A program made the position numbers and the translations under genes. DNA of 64,000 nucleotides from Alphaproteobacteria bacterium (GTDB lineage Bacteria; Pseudomonadota; Alphaproteobacteria; Micavibrionales; Micavibrionaceae), in assembly GCA_021775915.1 (NCBI GenBank), contig JAJFGW010000039.1:43305-107304 (forward strand). The letters run 5' to 3'. Position 1 is the first letter of the stretch; each line of letters opens with the position of its first letter. The notes under the pieces were generated by a model that saw only the letters and a list, made by a program, of their open reading frames with translations, was not told the origin of the DNA and did no database searches. This document shows, one piece after another, positions 46,307 to 55,024 of the stretch.

Positions 46307-46564
46307 ACGCAAAGTTCGCAAAGTCACGCAAAGTATACTGTGAGCTGTCATCGCCTGAATTTGCAGGCGATCCGTGCAAAAGATAGATTATCTTTTTTAG
46401 CTCGAAGCGACAAAGTCGCGTGAGCTATACTTCGGGCGCATAAGAAAAGAATTCATCAAGGGGTGAATTCAGACAATGACAAAGGTTGGAAACAGCTACA
46501 ACGCAAAATAAAATCCAACCAAACGCACGACAAAACTTTGCGTCCTTAGCGTGACTTTGCGTTT
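46305..46564. repeat. 260-base element with inverted GCAAAG-type ends and internal hairpins
   Basis: The left end (46305-46333) is a triple CGCAAAG-like repeat and the right end (46535-46564) is its inverted copy, agreeing at most positions. Inside are a 7-bp hairpin TCGCCTG/CAGGCGA (46351-46370), an 8-bp hairpin with a T-run AAAAGATA/TATCTTTT (46378-46398) able to terminate the symporter mRNA, and GAATTCA/TGAATTC near 46450-46472. It fills the gap between two convergent stop codons. It looks like a non-coding mobile or dispersed repeat. Confidence 0.55.
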
Positions 46565-46572
46565 AATAAATT

Positions 46573-47583
46573 TTACAACGCTGCTAAATCAAACACAACG
46601 CGGTGACCTTGCGGCCCGCCAGGCATAAGGGCCTGCGCCCAGAGGACTTTGACCGGCTGCTTGAGCTGCATAATGACCTGATGTCCCCCGGCATTGTCAG
46701 GGACAATGTTATAGGAAGCCACCAACGGCGAATTTCTGATCGCCATTTCTCTGGCAGCCTGCCATCCTGCTCCGGGCAAACTAATCATCAAAATCCGCTC
46801 GTTATTATCTACATCGTAGCTAAAAGAGACTTTGTTGCTGGAATCAAACACCAGACGCGTCTTATCCGGATGCTCACCAAAACGAACATTGGTTATAGAA
46901 GCACCGGAACCACCACCATAGTTAGCTTGCTGTATAACAGGCTGCTGATAATTCTGCTGCGGCGGAGGTTGGTAGGCTTGCTGCTGCGGTGGCGGCTGAT
47001 AATTATTTTGCTGCTGTTGTTGCTGATGCTGTTGCGCCCGCCTTTTCTGTTTTTCCTGTTTTTCATACCAGGCGACAGTCCCCGGCTGCGCCTGATAATT
47101 TGCAGCGCTGGCAATATTTGTAGGCTGTCCGTTTCCTGCAGGGAAATTCCCGGCCTGTTGCGTCATATTATTATTTTGCGCCCTATTATTGCCACCCGCC
47201 GCCGGTTCGACATTACTCATAGTTTTTTGAATGTCACCTTGCGCCTCTGCCAATTTAGTAAGGGCTGGCATCATCATTTTCAGATCATTACGAATTTCAT
47301 CAATTGATTTTTCTAACGAGGCTATACGGTCCGCTGCCGCCTTATCAAGACTAAGCCCCCTTGGCTGCCCTCCTGCACCGGCTAGCGTTGTCTCGTCACC
47401 CGCAGGCTTCAGCCACGTACTATCGGCGTTTTTCACGACTTTTGATTGCGGTGGCCGCGGCGCTGCCTTTCGTGCCATTTCCGACCCCTTAGGCGGCCAG
47501 TCTTCAAGCCATGAACACCCCGCCAACAGGCCAACACAGACCCCGGTTAACAACGTATTTCTTATAAGATGAATGGCTTTCAT
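46573..47583 (-). CDS. AMIN-domain lipoprotein with coiled coil
   Basis: A 336-residue lipoprotein: lipobox GLLAGC (Cys about residue 23), a predicted coiled coil at about 80-125 (DRIASLEKSIDEIRNDLKMM), a Gln/Pro/Asn-rich low-complexity linker (about 130-220, many QQ and PPQQ), and a C-terminal AMIN domain (ITNVRFGEHPDKTRLVFDSS, HQVIMQLKQPVKV, HRVVFDLAAL). AMIN domains bind cell-wall or secretin assemblies. The gene stands alone on its strand here. The partner is unknown. Confidence 0.8.
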   Translation of the reverse strand: MKAIHLIRNTLLTGVCVGLLAGCSWLEDWPPKGSEMARKAAPRPPQSKVVKNADSTWLKPAGDETTLAGAGGQPRGLSLDKAAADRIASLEKSIDEIRNDLKMMMPALTKLAEAQGDIQKTMSNVEPAAGGNNRAQNNNMTQQAGNFPAGNGQPTNIASAANYQAQPGTVAWYEKQEKQKRRAQQHQQQQQQNNYQPPPQQQAYQPPPQQNYQQPVIQQANYGGGSGASITNVRFGEHPDKTRLVFDSSNKVSFSYDVDNNERILMISLPGAGWQAAREMAIRNSPLVASYNIVPDNAGGHQVIMQLKQPVKVLWAQALMPGGPQGHRVVFDLAAL

Positions 47584-47843
47584 TGCGAAGTCCCTTTAAA
47601 TCATGGCGCGGTGATTCTTGCTCTCTTTAAGGCTAATGAACAGAGCTTAGGAGGGTCAACAAAGCCTATGAAGCAAACGAGCCTTATCCACACGAGTCCG
47701 GCGCGTTTTATCCACACCCCGGAATTACGCAAACATATTTAAAGTTCACTTTTAAACTCTTTTTAAATTCTTTAATGCGAAAGTTACGGTACAATAAAGC
47801 CAACGCGCCAGGCTCTATTCATTTAAAAATTCAGAAAGAATCA

Positions 47844-50129
47844 ATGAAACATTCAAAGAAGAAATTTTTTTCAGAAATCCACTTTCTTGTCCTGCTATCG
47901 GGGATGGCGGCACTGTCATGGGAAGTGATGTGGCAAATAAAATCATCTCTGGCATTAGGCGTTTCAGCCTGGGGGACAGCGATTACCCTTGCCGTGACCA
48001 TGGGCGGGATGTGCGTCGGGGCCATCCTTATGGGACATGGGCTCAGGAAAAGAAAAACAGTACGGCCCATTCGTATTTACGCCATACTGGAGTGTGCTAT
48101 CGGGGTCGCCGGCCTTTTTCTTGGTAGCGCTTTCCACGCCATTGAAGCTCTGGATACGTATGTTTACGCCATAAATCCTGATAACGCCGCCCTTGTCCAT
48201 TTGCTCGGCATTGCCACCGTTTTGGCCGTGCCGACAATGTGTATGGGCGCAACGCTACCTGTTCTGGGGCTGGCGGCAAAACAGCGCAAAACATCCATCG
48301 CCGTTCTCTATGGTTTAAACACACTGGGCGCGGCTATCGGCACGCTTGTTGCGGCCTTTATCCTGATACCCTTCTTTGGCGTTTCCAGTGTTATTTTTAT
48401 GGTTTCCGCCCTTAATATAACGGTCAGCGTACTAGCCTGGAAAATGGATTCGGGCGCGGTCAAAACAGCCGGCGCTACAAAAAAAGCAGCTCCAAAAGAG
48501 CGCTCCTATACGTTATCGCCACGCACAGAAATCGTGCTGGTGGCCATCACAGGCTTTTCCACCTTTATGCTTGAAGTCGCATGGTTCCGTTCATTAACGG
48601 CGGCCTTCATGAGCACGACCGATGCGTTTGCCATCATGTTGTCCTCGGTTTTGATTGCCCTTGGCGCAGGTGCCGCCTTTGTTCCTATTCTAAAGAAAAG
48701 AAAAGTAACACTGGGCTATTTAATGGGCTGGGCCGGAATTCTTATCCTTCTGACTGTTCCGGTTATAGAGCGCTTTGATCTTTTCACTTTTCAGGTCGCG
48801 CATTTTTCATCAATCGTATTTGCACAATGGTTTTTCATCACCCTCTATGTCACCGGCCTACCCATGTTTCTTTTGGGCGTCGCGTTGCCGTGGATACTGG
48901 ACGAACAGGATTCACCAAAGCGCTGGGGCGTGCTTTACGGCACCAACGCCTTTTTTGCGATCATTGGCTCTATCTGCGCCGGATGGCTTTTTCTGCCCAC
49001 AATTGGCTTTGCCCAAACGGCATGGTTCACGGGCGTGCTGGTTGTCTGCGCGGGCACTATGATTGCGCCGCGTGAAAAGCGTTACGTCCTGAGCGCTGTC
49101 GGCGTTATAGCCCTGCTCATTGCCGTCACTTTTGAATCAGGCGTCGGCAAAACGCGCGTTCAGGGGCAAACAAGTTATAATTCTGATTTTAAAATGAGCA
49201 AAATCCTCGAAAGCTATGAGGGGCCAGAGGCCACCGTTTCCGCCGTAGAATATGATAACGGCCTGCGATCCATTATTATTGACGGCTTTGTCACCACCCA
49301 GCAGTCAGGCCAGGACGAACAGCAAAAATCAGAGCACTACATGGCCTGGATGGGGCATATGCCGATGATCCTGCACCCCGATCCTAAAAATGCGCTGATC
49401 ATATGTTTTGGCACCGGCCAGACAGCCAACGCGGTCCGCAATGAAAAAGCGACCTCTGTTGATATTGTTGATCTCAATAAAAATGTCCTGAAGCTGGCGC
49501 ATAATTTTTCCGCCAATGAAGGCGTACTTGATGACCCAAAGGTCAAAACAACAATTATGGATGGGCGCGCCTATGTTCGCCGCACGAGAAAAGTCTATGA
49601 TGTAATCACGCTCGAACCGATGCCGCCCAATTTTGCAGGCGTCAACGCCCTTTATTCTCAGGAATTTTATCAGCACGCACGCGAAAGAATGAGCGAAGAT
49701 GGCATAATTGCACAATGGCTTCCCTTCCATCTCATTTCGGCGCGTTACAGCGCCTCAATCGCCAAAACATTCCAGAGCGTCTTTCCCAATGCCATCCTCT
49801 GGGTCGACTCGCACTCCTCAACCGGAATTTTGCTCGGTTCGGCGGATGATAACAGCGACCTTGAAGCAACATGGCCGGGTTTTAAACGGCTCGGCATAGC
49901 GCGGGACATGACCGAAGACGAAATTAAAAAGCTGGTTATTCTGGACAGGGAAGAAATGCTGAAATACGGAGAGTTCGGCGAAATTATCAATGATAACAAC
50001 CAATTGCTGGCCTATGGCAGGGCGGCGCATATGCTGCGAAAAGCAGAAAACCGTACCAAAGAAAACTATAAAATCATCAATGATATAGCCGAGACACCTT
50101 TTGAAATCCCTGCCGAGTTCGCAAAATAG
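47844..50129 (+). CDS. Fused membrane transporter-like / spermidine synthase-like protein
   Basis: A 761-residue protein. Residues about 10-430 hold some twelve hydrophobic segments in the pattern of the MFS-fused spermidine synthases (LLSGMAALSWEVMWQIKSSL, MCMGATLPVLG, YGLNTLGAAIGT). From about 480 there is a SAM-binding polyamine-synthase fold: NALIICFGTGQTANAV, VDIVDLNKNVL and VITLEPMPPNFAGVNALYS-type elements. The acidic residue expected for aminopropyl transfer is not clear (LEPMPP), so the substrate may not be putrescine. ATG 47844 is used; the frame opens 69 bases earlier. Confidence 0.85.
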   Translation: MKHSKKKFFSEIHFLVLLSGMAALSWEVMWQIKSSLALGVSAWGTAITLAVTMGGMCVGAILMGHGLRKRKTVRPIRIYAILECAIGVAGLFLGSAFHAIEALDTYVYAINPDNAALVHLLGIATVLAVPTMCMGATLPVLGLAAKQRKTSIAVLYGLNTLGAAIGTLVAAFILIPFFGVSSVIFMVSALNITVSVLAWKMDSGAVKTAGATKKAAPKERSYTLSPRTEIVLVAITGFSTFMLEVAWFRSLTAAFMSTTDAFAIMLSSVLIALGAGAAFVPILKKRKVTLGYLMGWAGILILLTVPVIERFDLFTFQVAHFSSIVFAQWFFITLYVTGLPMFLLGVALPWILDEQDSPKRWGVLYGTNAFFAIIGSICAGWLFLPTIGFAQTAWFTGVLVVCAGTMIAPREKRYVLSAVGVIALLIAVTFESGVGKTRVQGQTSYNSDFKMSKILESYEGPEATVSAVEYDNGLRSIIIDGFVTTQQSGQDEQQKSEHYMAWMGHMPMILHPDPKNALIICFGTGQTANAVRNEKATSVDIVDLNKNVLKLAHNFSANEGVLDDPKVKTTIMDGRAYVRRTRKVYDVITLEPMPPNFAGVNALYSQEFYQHARERMSEDGIIAQWLPFHLISARYSASIAKTFQSVFPNAILWVDSHSSTGILLGSADDNSDLEATWPGFKRLGIARDMTEDEIKKLVILDREEMLKYGEFGEIINDNNQLLAYGRAAHMLRKAENRTKENYKIINDIAETPFEIPAEFAK

Positions 50130-50249
50130 CCTCTCGCAACATCGCTAAAATTTTATCTATTTTTAATAATCCGTAAATCTGTTGTTAAGTTTCACAGGGT
50201 TATAATGGAAATAGAAAAGAAAATCATAGCGTGACGTCGGGGCAACTTC

Positions 50250-50834
50250 ATGAAGCAAGACTCAATTGTAAGAGAAATTATGCGCAACCTTCAGGGTGCC
50301 CTGGAAGTTGCGTTATTTATGCCCGCCGCACGGACTCGGTTTGGTGATACAAAAGAGGAAGCCATACGCTCCTTCTTTGTTCCTATTTTGCTGTTCCCAC
50401 TAACGATAGCGGCGATTTATCTTTACCCAAAACCGGAAATCGTACATCACTCGGCGAATATGCTCTCGCTGCTATACAGCCTGCGTCTGGCCTCCATATG
50501 GTTTATCTTCTTTGGCGCGGTTTACTGGATCACCAAAGAAATCGACCGCAAAAAGTATTTTTACCAATTTGTAATCGCCAGCAACTGGCTCACTATACCG
50601 GCAACGATCGTATTTATTCCGGTCGCCTGGATGCTGCTGGCCGGCATTCATACATGGGCGGAACTTTATCCCTTTATGATATGCCTAATGCTATATACAT
50701 ACGCGCTCACGGCTTTCATGGCGGCTTATATTCTACGTATTCCATGGGAGCTGGCCGGGTTTATAGTCTTTGTCGGGATGGCCATCAACGACAGTACATT
50801 GGATATTCTATACTGGATCGGCGACAAACTTTAA
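50250..50834 (+). CDS. Polytopic membrane protein of unknown function (Yip1-like)
   Basis: A 194-residue protein with an amphipathic N-terminus (REIMRNLQGALEVALFMPAARTRFG) and five hydrophobic segments (about 45-62, 75-93, 105-130, 138-160, 165-180). The pattern of a short cytoplasmic head with a membrane bundle resembles Yip1-domain proteins, but no decisive motif is present. It converges on the glycosyltransferase gene with a 4-base overlap. Confidence 0.7.
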   Translation: MKQDSIVREIMRNLQGALEVALFMPAARTRFGDTKEEAIRSFFVPILLFPLTIAAIYLYPKPEIVHHSANMLSLLYSLRLASIWFIFFGAVYWITKEIDRKKYFYQFVIASNWLTIPATIVFIPVAWMLLAGIHTWAELYPFMICLMLYTYALTAFMAAYILRIPWELAGFIVFVGMAINDSTLDILYWIGDKL

Positions 50835-51976
50835 TCTGAAAGACATAAACGATAGAGCTCCGCCGTCTGCGCCTTGACACTATCCGCTGACATATCGCTT
50901 TCCACCATCTTGCGGCTATTTTTGCCCATAGAAACGCATAAATCAGGATCACCTGCCAATGTTTCTATCGTCCTTGCCAAAGCCTCTTCATTATACGGCG
51001 CAATAAGAAAACCGTTTTTCCCCTTGTCCACGACTTCCCGGCACCCCGGTACATTTGTCGCGATAATCGGCCTGCCGCAGGATGCCGCTTCCAGAAGTGA
51101 TTTCGGCACGCCTTCACCGCCATAAGAAACCTGCAAAGCGACATGAGCCGTGCCCCAGACGTCACTCATATTATCGGCATGCCCCTCATAAGAGACATTA
51201 TCGCTGTGAGCATCCCATTCCTGCAAATCCTCAAGACTCCATGAGCCAGGATTATCTGTATCCGGCTTGCCATAGAGTTTTAATTTTACGTGCGGTGCTT
51301 TTGTCTCCAGCAGAGCAAAAGCTTCTTTAAGCGTGGGAAGACCTTTAATCCCGATCATCCGCCCGGCAAAAACGCATATAAAATCAGCCGATGGCATGCT
51401 CATCGGCTGCACCGCATATTCATCCAGATCAATCCCAGAGCCTCTGATAACACGCGCCCGCGCATCAACGACAAGGCAGTGCTTTTTTAAAGTCGCAAGA
51501 TCATCGCGGTTCTGCATAAGCAGCCAGCTATTTTTCCGCCGCAGCAGAATAAAAAACGGTAATAGCAACCCAAACCGCAGCAATAAAGCCAAAGGCCGCC
51601 GCGCGTTAAACACATAACCCATCCCGGCAAAAGCATTAATCACACAAGGCACCTGCGCCTGCCACGCCGCAATCGCGCCCAGCAAAATTGGCTTCATCGC
51701 AATATGATGAACAATTTTCGGCTGCTCTTCTTTGTAAATGGCCGCGAGTTTTTGTACCTGACCCAGCGCCTTAAACGGATTAAGGCTACGCCGTTCAAAC
51801 GAGAAAGGAATAACTTTTACGCCGAGATTTTCAATCGCTTCTTTGTGCTGATCCACGTTCGTAATCACAGCAACGTCAAAGCCCTCCTCCTGCGCGGCCT
51901 TAATCATAGGACGGCGGTGGGAATAAAAATACCAGTCTTCGGTCACAACAAAAATGAGTTTTGGTTTATCAGCCAT
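50831..51976 (-). CDS. Glycosyltransferase family 4
   Basis: A 381-residue GT-B glycosyltransferase. N-terminal acceptor domain with VTEDWYFYSHRRPMIKAA, and a C-terminal donor domain with FICVFAGRMIGIKGLPTLKEAF, VALQVSYGGEGVPKSLLEAASCGRPIIATNVPGCREVV (two blocks; the EGxPxxLLEA motif) and NGFLIAP. It should transfer a sugar to a lipid-linked acceptor. AAAGGA lies before tandem ATGs; the second (51976) has the better spacing. It overlaps the polyprenyl transferase gene by 8 bases, so both belong to one glycan pathway. Confidence 0.9.
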   Translation of the reverse strand: MADKPKLIFVVTEDWYFYSHRRPMIKAAQEEGFDVAVITNVDQHKEAIENLGVKVIPFSFERRSLNPFKALGQVQKLAAIYKEEQPKIVHHIAMKPILLGAIAAWQAQVPCVINAFAGMGYVFNARRPLALLLRFGLLLPFFILLRRKNSWLLMQNRDDLATLKKHCLVVDARARVIRGSGIDLDEYAVQPMSMPSADFICVFAGRMIGIKGLPTLKEAFALLETKAPHVKLKLYGKPDTDNPGSWSLEDLQEWDAHSDNVSYEGHADNMSDVWGTAHVALQVSYGGEGVPKSLLEAASCGRPIIATNVPGCREVVDKGKNGFLIAPYNEEALARTIETLAGDPDLCVSMGKNSRKMVESDMSADSVKAQTAELYRLCLSD

Positions 51977-53042
51977 CATCGTTTCCTTTGCGCAAGCTGG
52001 CAACAAGCCGCCGGAAACGATCTGGATTCATCGACAAATAAATATGAACAAACAACAAGAGAGTCCACGGATAGGTCAGCGCCGCTTCCGGCAAGCCCAA
52101 CCATAACCCGCCGATGCCCACCAGTCCGGTGAAAAAGGAAATGCCGAGAATAAGAGCTGTCGCCTGTCCAACCGAAAATCCGGCATAGATAAAATGATGA
52201 TGAAAATGATCGTGATCGGCGTCAAAAGGATGACGCCCTTGGGAAACGCGCCGGGCAAACTGGCCACAAGTATCAAAAATCGGCAGCGCCAAAAGCCACG
52301 CCACGGAAATCGGCGCAATCACGAAATCTTTGCCACCGGCCAAAGTAATCGTAAACCATGCAAAGCTTAGCCCCAGCGCCATACTGCCGGAATCACCGAG
52401 AAAAACATTGGCGCGGCGGCGTAAAGGATGGCGCATATTGTAAAGCAGAAAACCACCCAACGCGCCCAGCAATATAACAACAAGCGCCAGCGGCGCAAAA
52501 GCACCAGCAACAACACAGGCAATAGCAAGCCAGACCATCACAATAAAGCCTTTGCCACCGGCCAGACCGTCAAGGCCATCCATCATATTCACCGCATTAA
52601 TCAGCAGCACCGTCGCAACAACAGAAAAAGGAACCGCCATAAAATTCAGGCCAAAAGGGCCAAATCCAAACAAATCGCCCAGCACCACAATCCGCGCCTG
52701 CCCCGGAACGACAATGAGAATCGCGGCCACAAACTGCACCGCAAATTTAATCCATGCGGGAACTTCTTTCCAGTCATCCAGCGCTCCTGTCACCAAAAGC
52801 AACGCGAGCGCCAAAAAGAAAGGGCCATAGAGAGAAAAATCAATGCCACAGAAAAAGCTTAAAATCACAAAGACCGGAAAAATAACCAGTCCACCAACCG
52901 GCGGCACATCATCTTCATGTCTTTTACGCCCGCCCGGTCTATCAACAAAATCAAAATGAATCGCCAATTTTCGGACAAGCGGCAACATCACGGCCACAGC
53001 CGCAAAAGAAAGAAAAAATAGAATGATCATTATTCCCATCAT
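51969..53042 (-). CDS. Undecaprenyl-phosphate sugar-1-phosphate transferase (WecA/TagO-type)
   Basis: A 357-residue polytopic enzyme of the PNPT family that starts a lipid-linked glycan by moving a HexNAc-1-P onto undecaprenyl phosphate. Motifs: RHEDDVPPVGGL near residue 41, GALDDWKEVPAW near 86, NAVNMMDGLDGLAGG near 148, VFLGDSGSMALG near 214 and the HPFDADHDHFHH loop near 272-283. About eleven hydrophobic segments. Together with the downstream GT4 enzyme it probably builds a capsule, O-antigen or exopolysaccharide repeat. Confidence 0.92.
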   Translation of the reverse strand: MMGIMIILFFLSFAAVAVMLPLVRKLAIHFDFVDRPGGRKRHEDDVPPVGGLVIFPVFVILSFFCGIDFSLYGPFFLALALLLVTGALDDWKEVPAWIKFAVQFVAAILIVVPGQARIVVLGDLFGFGPFGLNFMAVPFSVVATVLLINAVNMMDGLDGLAGGKGFIVMVWLAIACVVAGAFAPLALVVILLGALGGFLLYNMRHPLRRRANVFLGDSGSMALGLSFAWFTITLAGGKDFVIAPISVAWLLALPIFDTCGQFARRVSQGRHPFDADHDHFHHHFIYAGFSVGQATALILGISFFTGLVGIGGLWLGLPEAALTYPWTLLLFVHIYLSMNPDRFRRLVASLRKGNDDG

Positions 53043-53101
53043 TACAGGGGCAAGGTTAGAGCAAAATAGAGGTTACCGACAGAAGATAATCTCAAAAATA
53101 A

Positions 53102-53125
53102 AAGGCCGTCTCAAAAGACGACCTT
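53102..53125 (-). terminator. Terminator of the solitary Flp pilin gene
   Basis: AAGGCCGTC (53102-53110) and GACGACCTT (53117-53125) pair with one mismatch around a 6-base loop. On the minus strand TTATTTTTG follows. It lies 28 bases after the pilin stop. Confidence 0.75.
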
Positions 53126-53152
53126 AACCTCTGAATTCTAATTGATGGAATA

Positions 53153-53326
53153 TTAACTGTCGACACTGCCCAAATAATCGGAAAATGTCGTCATCACAGT
53201 GTTGAAGCTATCACCAAAAAACGTCATACCAATAACCAGAGTAAGACCAATGCCGCCGCCAATAAGACCATATTCAACAGAGGTTACGCCTTTTTGACAC
53301 TGCAGCCACGCGATTAGATGCTTCAT
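53153..53326 (-). CDS. Second, solitary Flp-type pilin
   Basis: A 57-residue prepilin. The leader ends at Gly before VTSVEY, giving Glu +5 and Tyr +6, then the helix GLIGGGIGLTLVIGMTFFG. It is shorter at the N-terminus than the 9.0-kb pilin and has a different tail (YLGSVDS). An ATG four codons upstream is also possible. It lies far from the pilus locus, next to glycan genes, and carries its own terminator, so it is expressed on its own. CpaA should process it; it may be a minor or alternative pilin. Confidence 0.87.
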   Translation of the reverse strand: MKHLIAWLQCQKGVTSVEYGLIGGGIGLTLVIGMTFFGDSFNTVMTTFSDYLGSVDS

Positions 53327-53486
53327 ATTCCATTCCATTCATAGAAATCGTTTATATTTGCTTATGGTTTAAGTATATCATAAAAAACTAACGGATTCAT
53401 AATTTACATAAAATTTTATACAATTCTTATCTAATTTTCTACCAAGAATTCTTACCTAGGCTACGTTTTACAAGAAAAACAGGCCA
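53327..53486. other. AT-rich non-coding stretch upstream of the solitary pilin
   Basis: AT-rich sequence that probably contains the promoter of the minus-strand pilin gene (AT-rich boxes such as TATACTTAAACC on the minus strand near 53370). No gene is seen. Together with the pseudogene and terminator that follow it fills the 415 bases between the pilin and the zincin gene. Confidence 0.35.
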
Positions 53487-53488
53487 AA

Positions 53489-53605
53489 AATGGTGACAAA
53501 AGCGCCTTTAAAGCGCTTTTGCAGGAGTATTCTGGGCTTCAAATATGCCAGCGGCAAGACGCGGAAGACATCACCCAGAACGCCTGTATCAAGCGGACTT
53601 TAGCG
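53489..53605 (+). pseudogene. Remnant of an ECF sigma factor (region 2)
   Basis: The frame reads NGDKSAFKALLQEYSG, then QICQRQDAEDITQNACIKR. This matches the start of ECF sigma region 2: GDxxAFxxLxxxY and DAEDIxQxxxxK. About 20 residues normally found between the two blocks are missing, no start codon lies in frame upstream before a stop, and regions 2.3-4 are absent. It is therefore a decayed fragment, unrelated in detail to the intact ECF gene at 43.6 kb. Confidence 0.65.
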
Positions 53606-53647
53606 GTAAGCGTGGTCAGGATTTGGAACTGTACGGCCTATCACTAT

Positions 53648-53674
53648 GCCCCTCCTTCCCGGAGGGGCTTTTTT
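53648..53674 (+). terminator. Strong rho-independent terminator
   Basis: GCCCCTCC (53648-53655), loop TTCCC, GGAGGGGC (53661-53668), followed by TTTTTTCTT. No intact plus-strand gene precedes it; it probably once ended the sigma-factor gene whose remnant lies 43 bases upstream, or it ends a small RNA. Confidence 0.85.
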
Positions 53675-53741
53675 CTTGTAAATATTGCCATAATCAGATA
53701 ACAATTCTTTACTGTATGTAAAACAGAAAAGAGCAAAAAGA

Positions 53742-54974
53742 ATGCCTGAACAGGATGGTTTCCTAGGTAAAGCCCTTAAACGAGCATCTGGCTTTATCAG
53801 GAAAATAAATTTTGTTGCCGCCGGATACCGTAAGGCAAAAATCTGGAACGAGCAGAAAAAGGGGGAGCAAGGCATCCTGCCGTCAACGCTGCGTGGTATA
53901 GGTAATACTATCCGTGCCGGAATTTTTAGCGGTAAAGCAATCGGACTATACCTCTGGCCCTTTGCCGCAAGATGGAAAAATCCTTTTTCATGGCTTGGTT
54001 TTAAGAAAAAATTTGCCAGAGTAACCCGTGCCACAGGCGTCTTCGCAGGACTCCTCTTGCTTCATCAGGTTCTACAATCAAGCACCGCTCTACTTTTCCC
54101 AACAGCAGAAGAGTTTCTGGAAAAAGAGGGACTAGATCCTGCGATAGCGCAACAATTATCAGACAAGAAAATACATGTTCGCTCACAGAATTTTTGGGGC
54201 AAACTTCATTCTATAAATGAACTTCCTACGATATTCGGGGCCGCCTTTATGGGCGGGATAATAGAGCTCATGCCTGGGCAATCCTATACTGTACGGGAGC
54301 CACTGATTATCCTGAACAGGTTCGGCTCCTTTGATAAGCTAAACAGGTGCCGTATGACACTGCAAGATGAAGAAAAAACAACGACAAAAAACTGGATTTC
54401 TTTCGTAACAGACATCCCCGAAAAAGATATTCGAACCATCCCCGTTACGGACAAGGAAAGCTTTCTTGCCGTAACTTTCCATGAATTTGCCCATTGCCAC
54501 AGAAAAAACGGGCAAGCCGGTAAAATGTCAGAAATAAATGCTGATGCGCGCGGTGCGTGGAAAGCAGCAGAGGCCCTAGACAACCCGGAAATCATCAAGC
54601 TCTTTCTTTATGCGCGGGCAATGAAGACAAACAAATTTGTCCGTACAGGACGCATAGAAATAGAGTTTCCAGGTCATAACGCCGCGCTTTATCTGGATGC
54701 TAAATTACGGGGAACGCCTCTTCCAAAAGCCTCTGAATTATCAAAATTAAATGACAATGTTTTTGATTTGTCCCGCATTTTTGCAGAAAAAAACAAGGAC
54801 ACTATCAAAGGCCCGGATTACCGGCGCACCGCCCTCGCCCTGCAAGGTGTACTCGATCACCATGGAGACTTACTTTCCAAGCTCGAAAAAAGACGTGCGG
54901 AACTCTATATTGAGGCCGTCGAATATTTTGTCCCAAAAGCCACAATAAAACTTACTAAACAGCCTTCCCCATAA
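53742..54974 (+). CDS. Membrane-associated HExxH protein (putative zincin) of unknown family
   Basis: A 410-residue protein. The N-terminal 120 residues are basic and carry a hydrophobic segment (about 97-118, RATGVFAGLLLLHQVLQSSTALL in part). Near residue 250 stands VTFHEFAHCH, an HExxH zinc site, and 17 residues later EINADARGAW offers a Glu/Asp third ligand, as in gluzincin- or M48-like proteases. The rest is helical. No known family is recognised. It stands alone on its strand with a terminator upstream. Peptidase activity is inferred from the motif only. Confidence 0.72.
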   Translation: MPEQDGFLGKALKRASGFIRKINFVAAGYRKAKIWNEQKKGEQGILPSTLRGIGNTIRAGIFSGKAIGLYLWPFAARWKNPFSWLGFKKKFARVTRATGVFAGLLLLHQVLQSSTALLFPTAEEFLEKEGLDPAIAQQLSDKKIHVRSQNFWGKLHSINELPTIFGAAFMGGIIELMPGQSYTVREPLIILNRFGSFDKLNRCRMTLQDEEKTTTKNWISFVTDIPEKDIRTIPVTDKESFLAVTFHEFAHCHRKNGQAGKMSEINADARGAWKAAEALDNPEIIKLFLYARAMKTNKFVRTGRIEIEFPGHNAALYLDAKLRGTPLPKASELSKLNDNVFDLSRIFAEKNKDTIKGPDYRRTALALQGVLDHHGDLLSKLEKRRAELYIEAVEYFVPKATIKLTKQPSP

Positions 54975-55024
54975 ACACCATAAAATTATTCATCTCTTTT
55001 CAATTTCGGTGCTATGATTCCAGA

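Noticed and set aside
53600..54034. A 144-codon minus-strand frame upstream of the zincin
   Set aside because: Antisense to the zincin gene and across a terminator; no ribosome site and no recognisable product.
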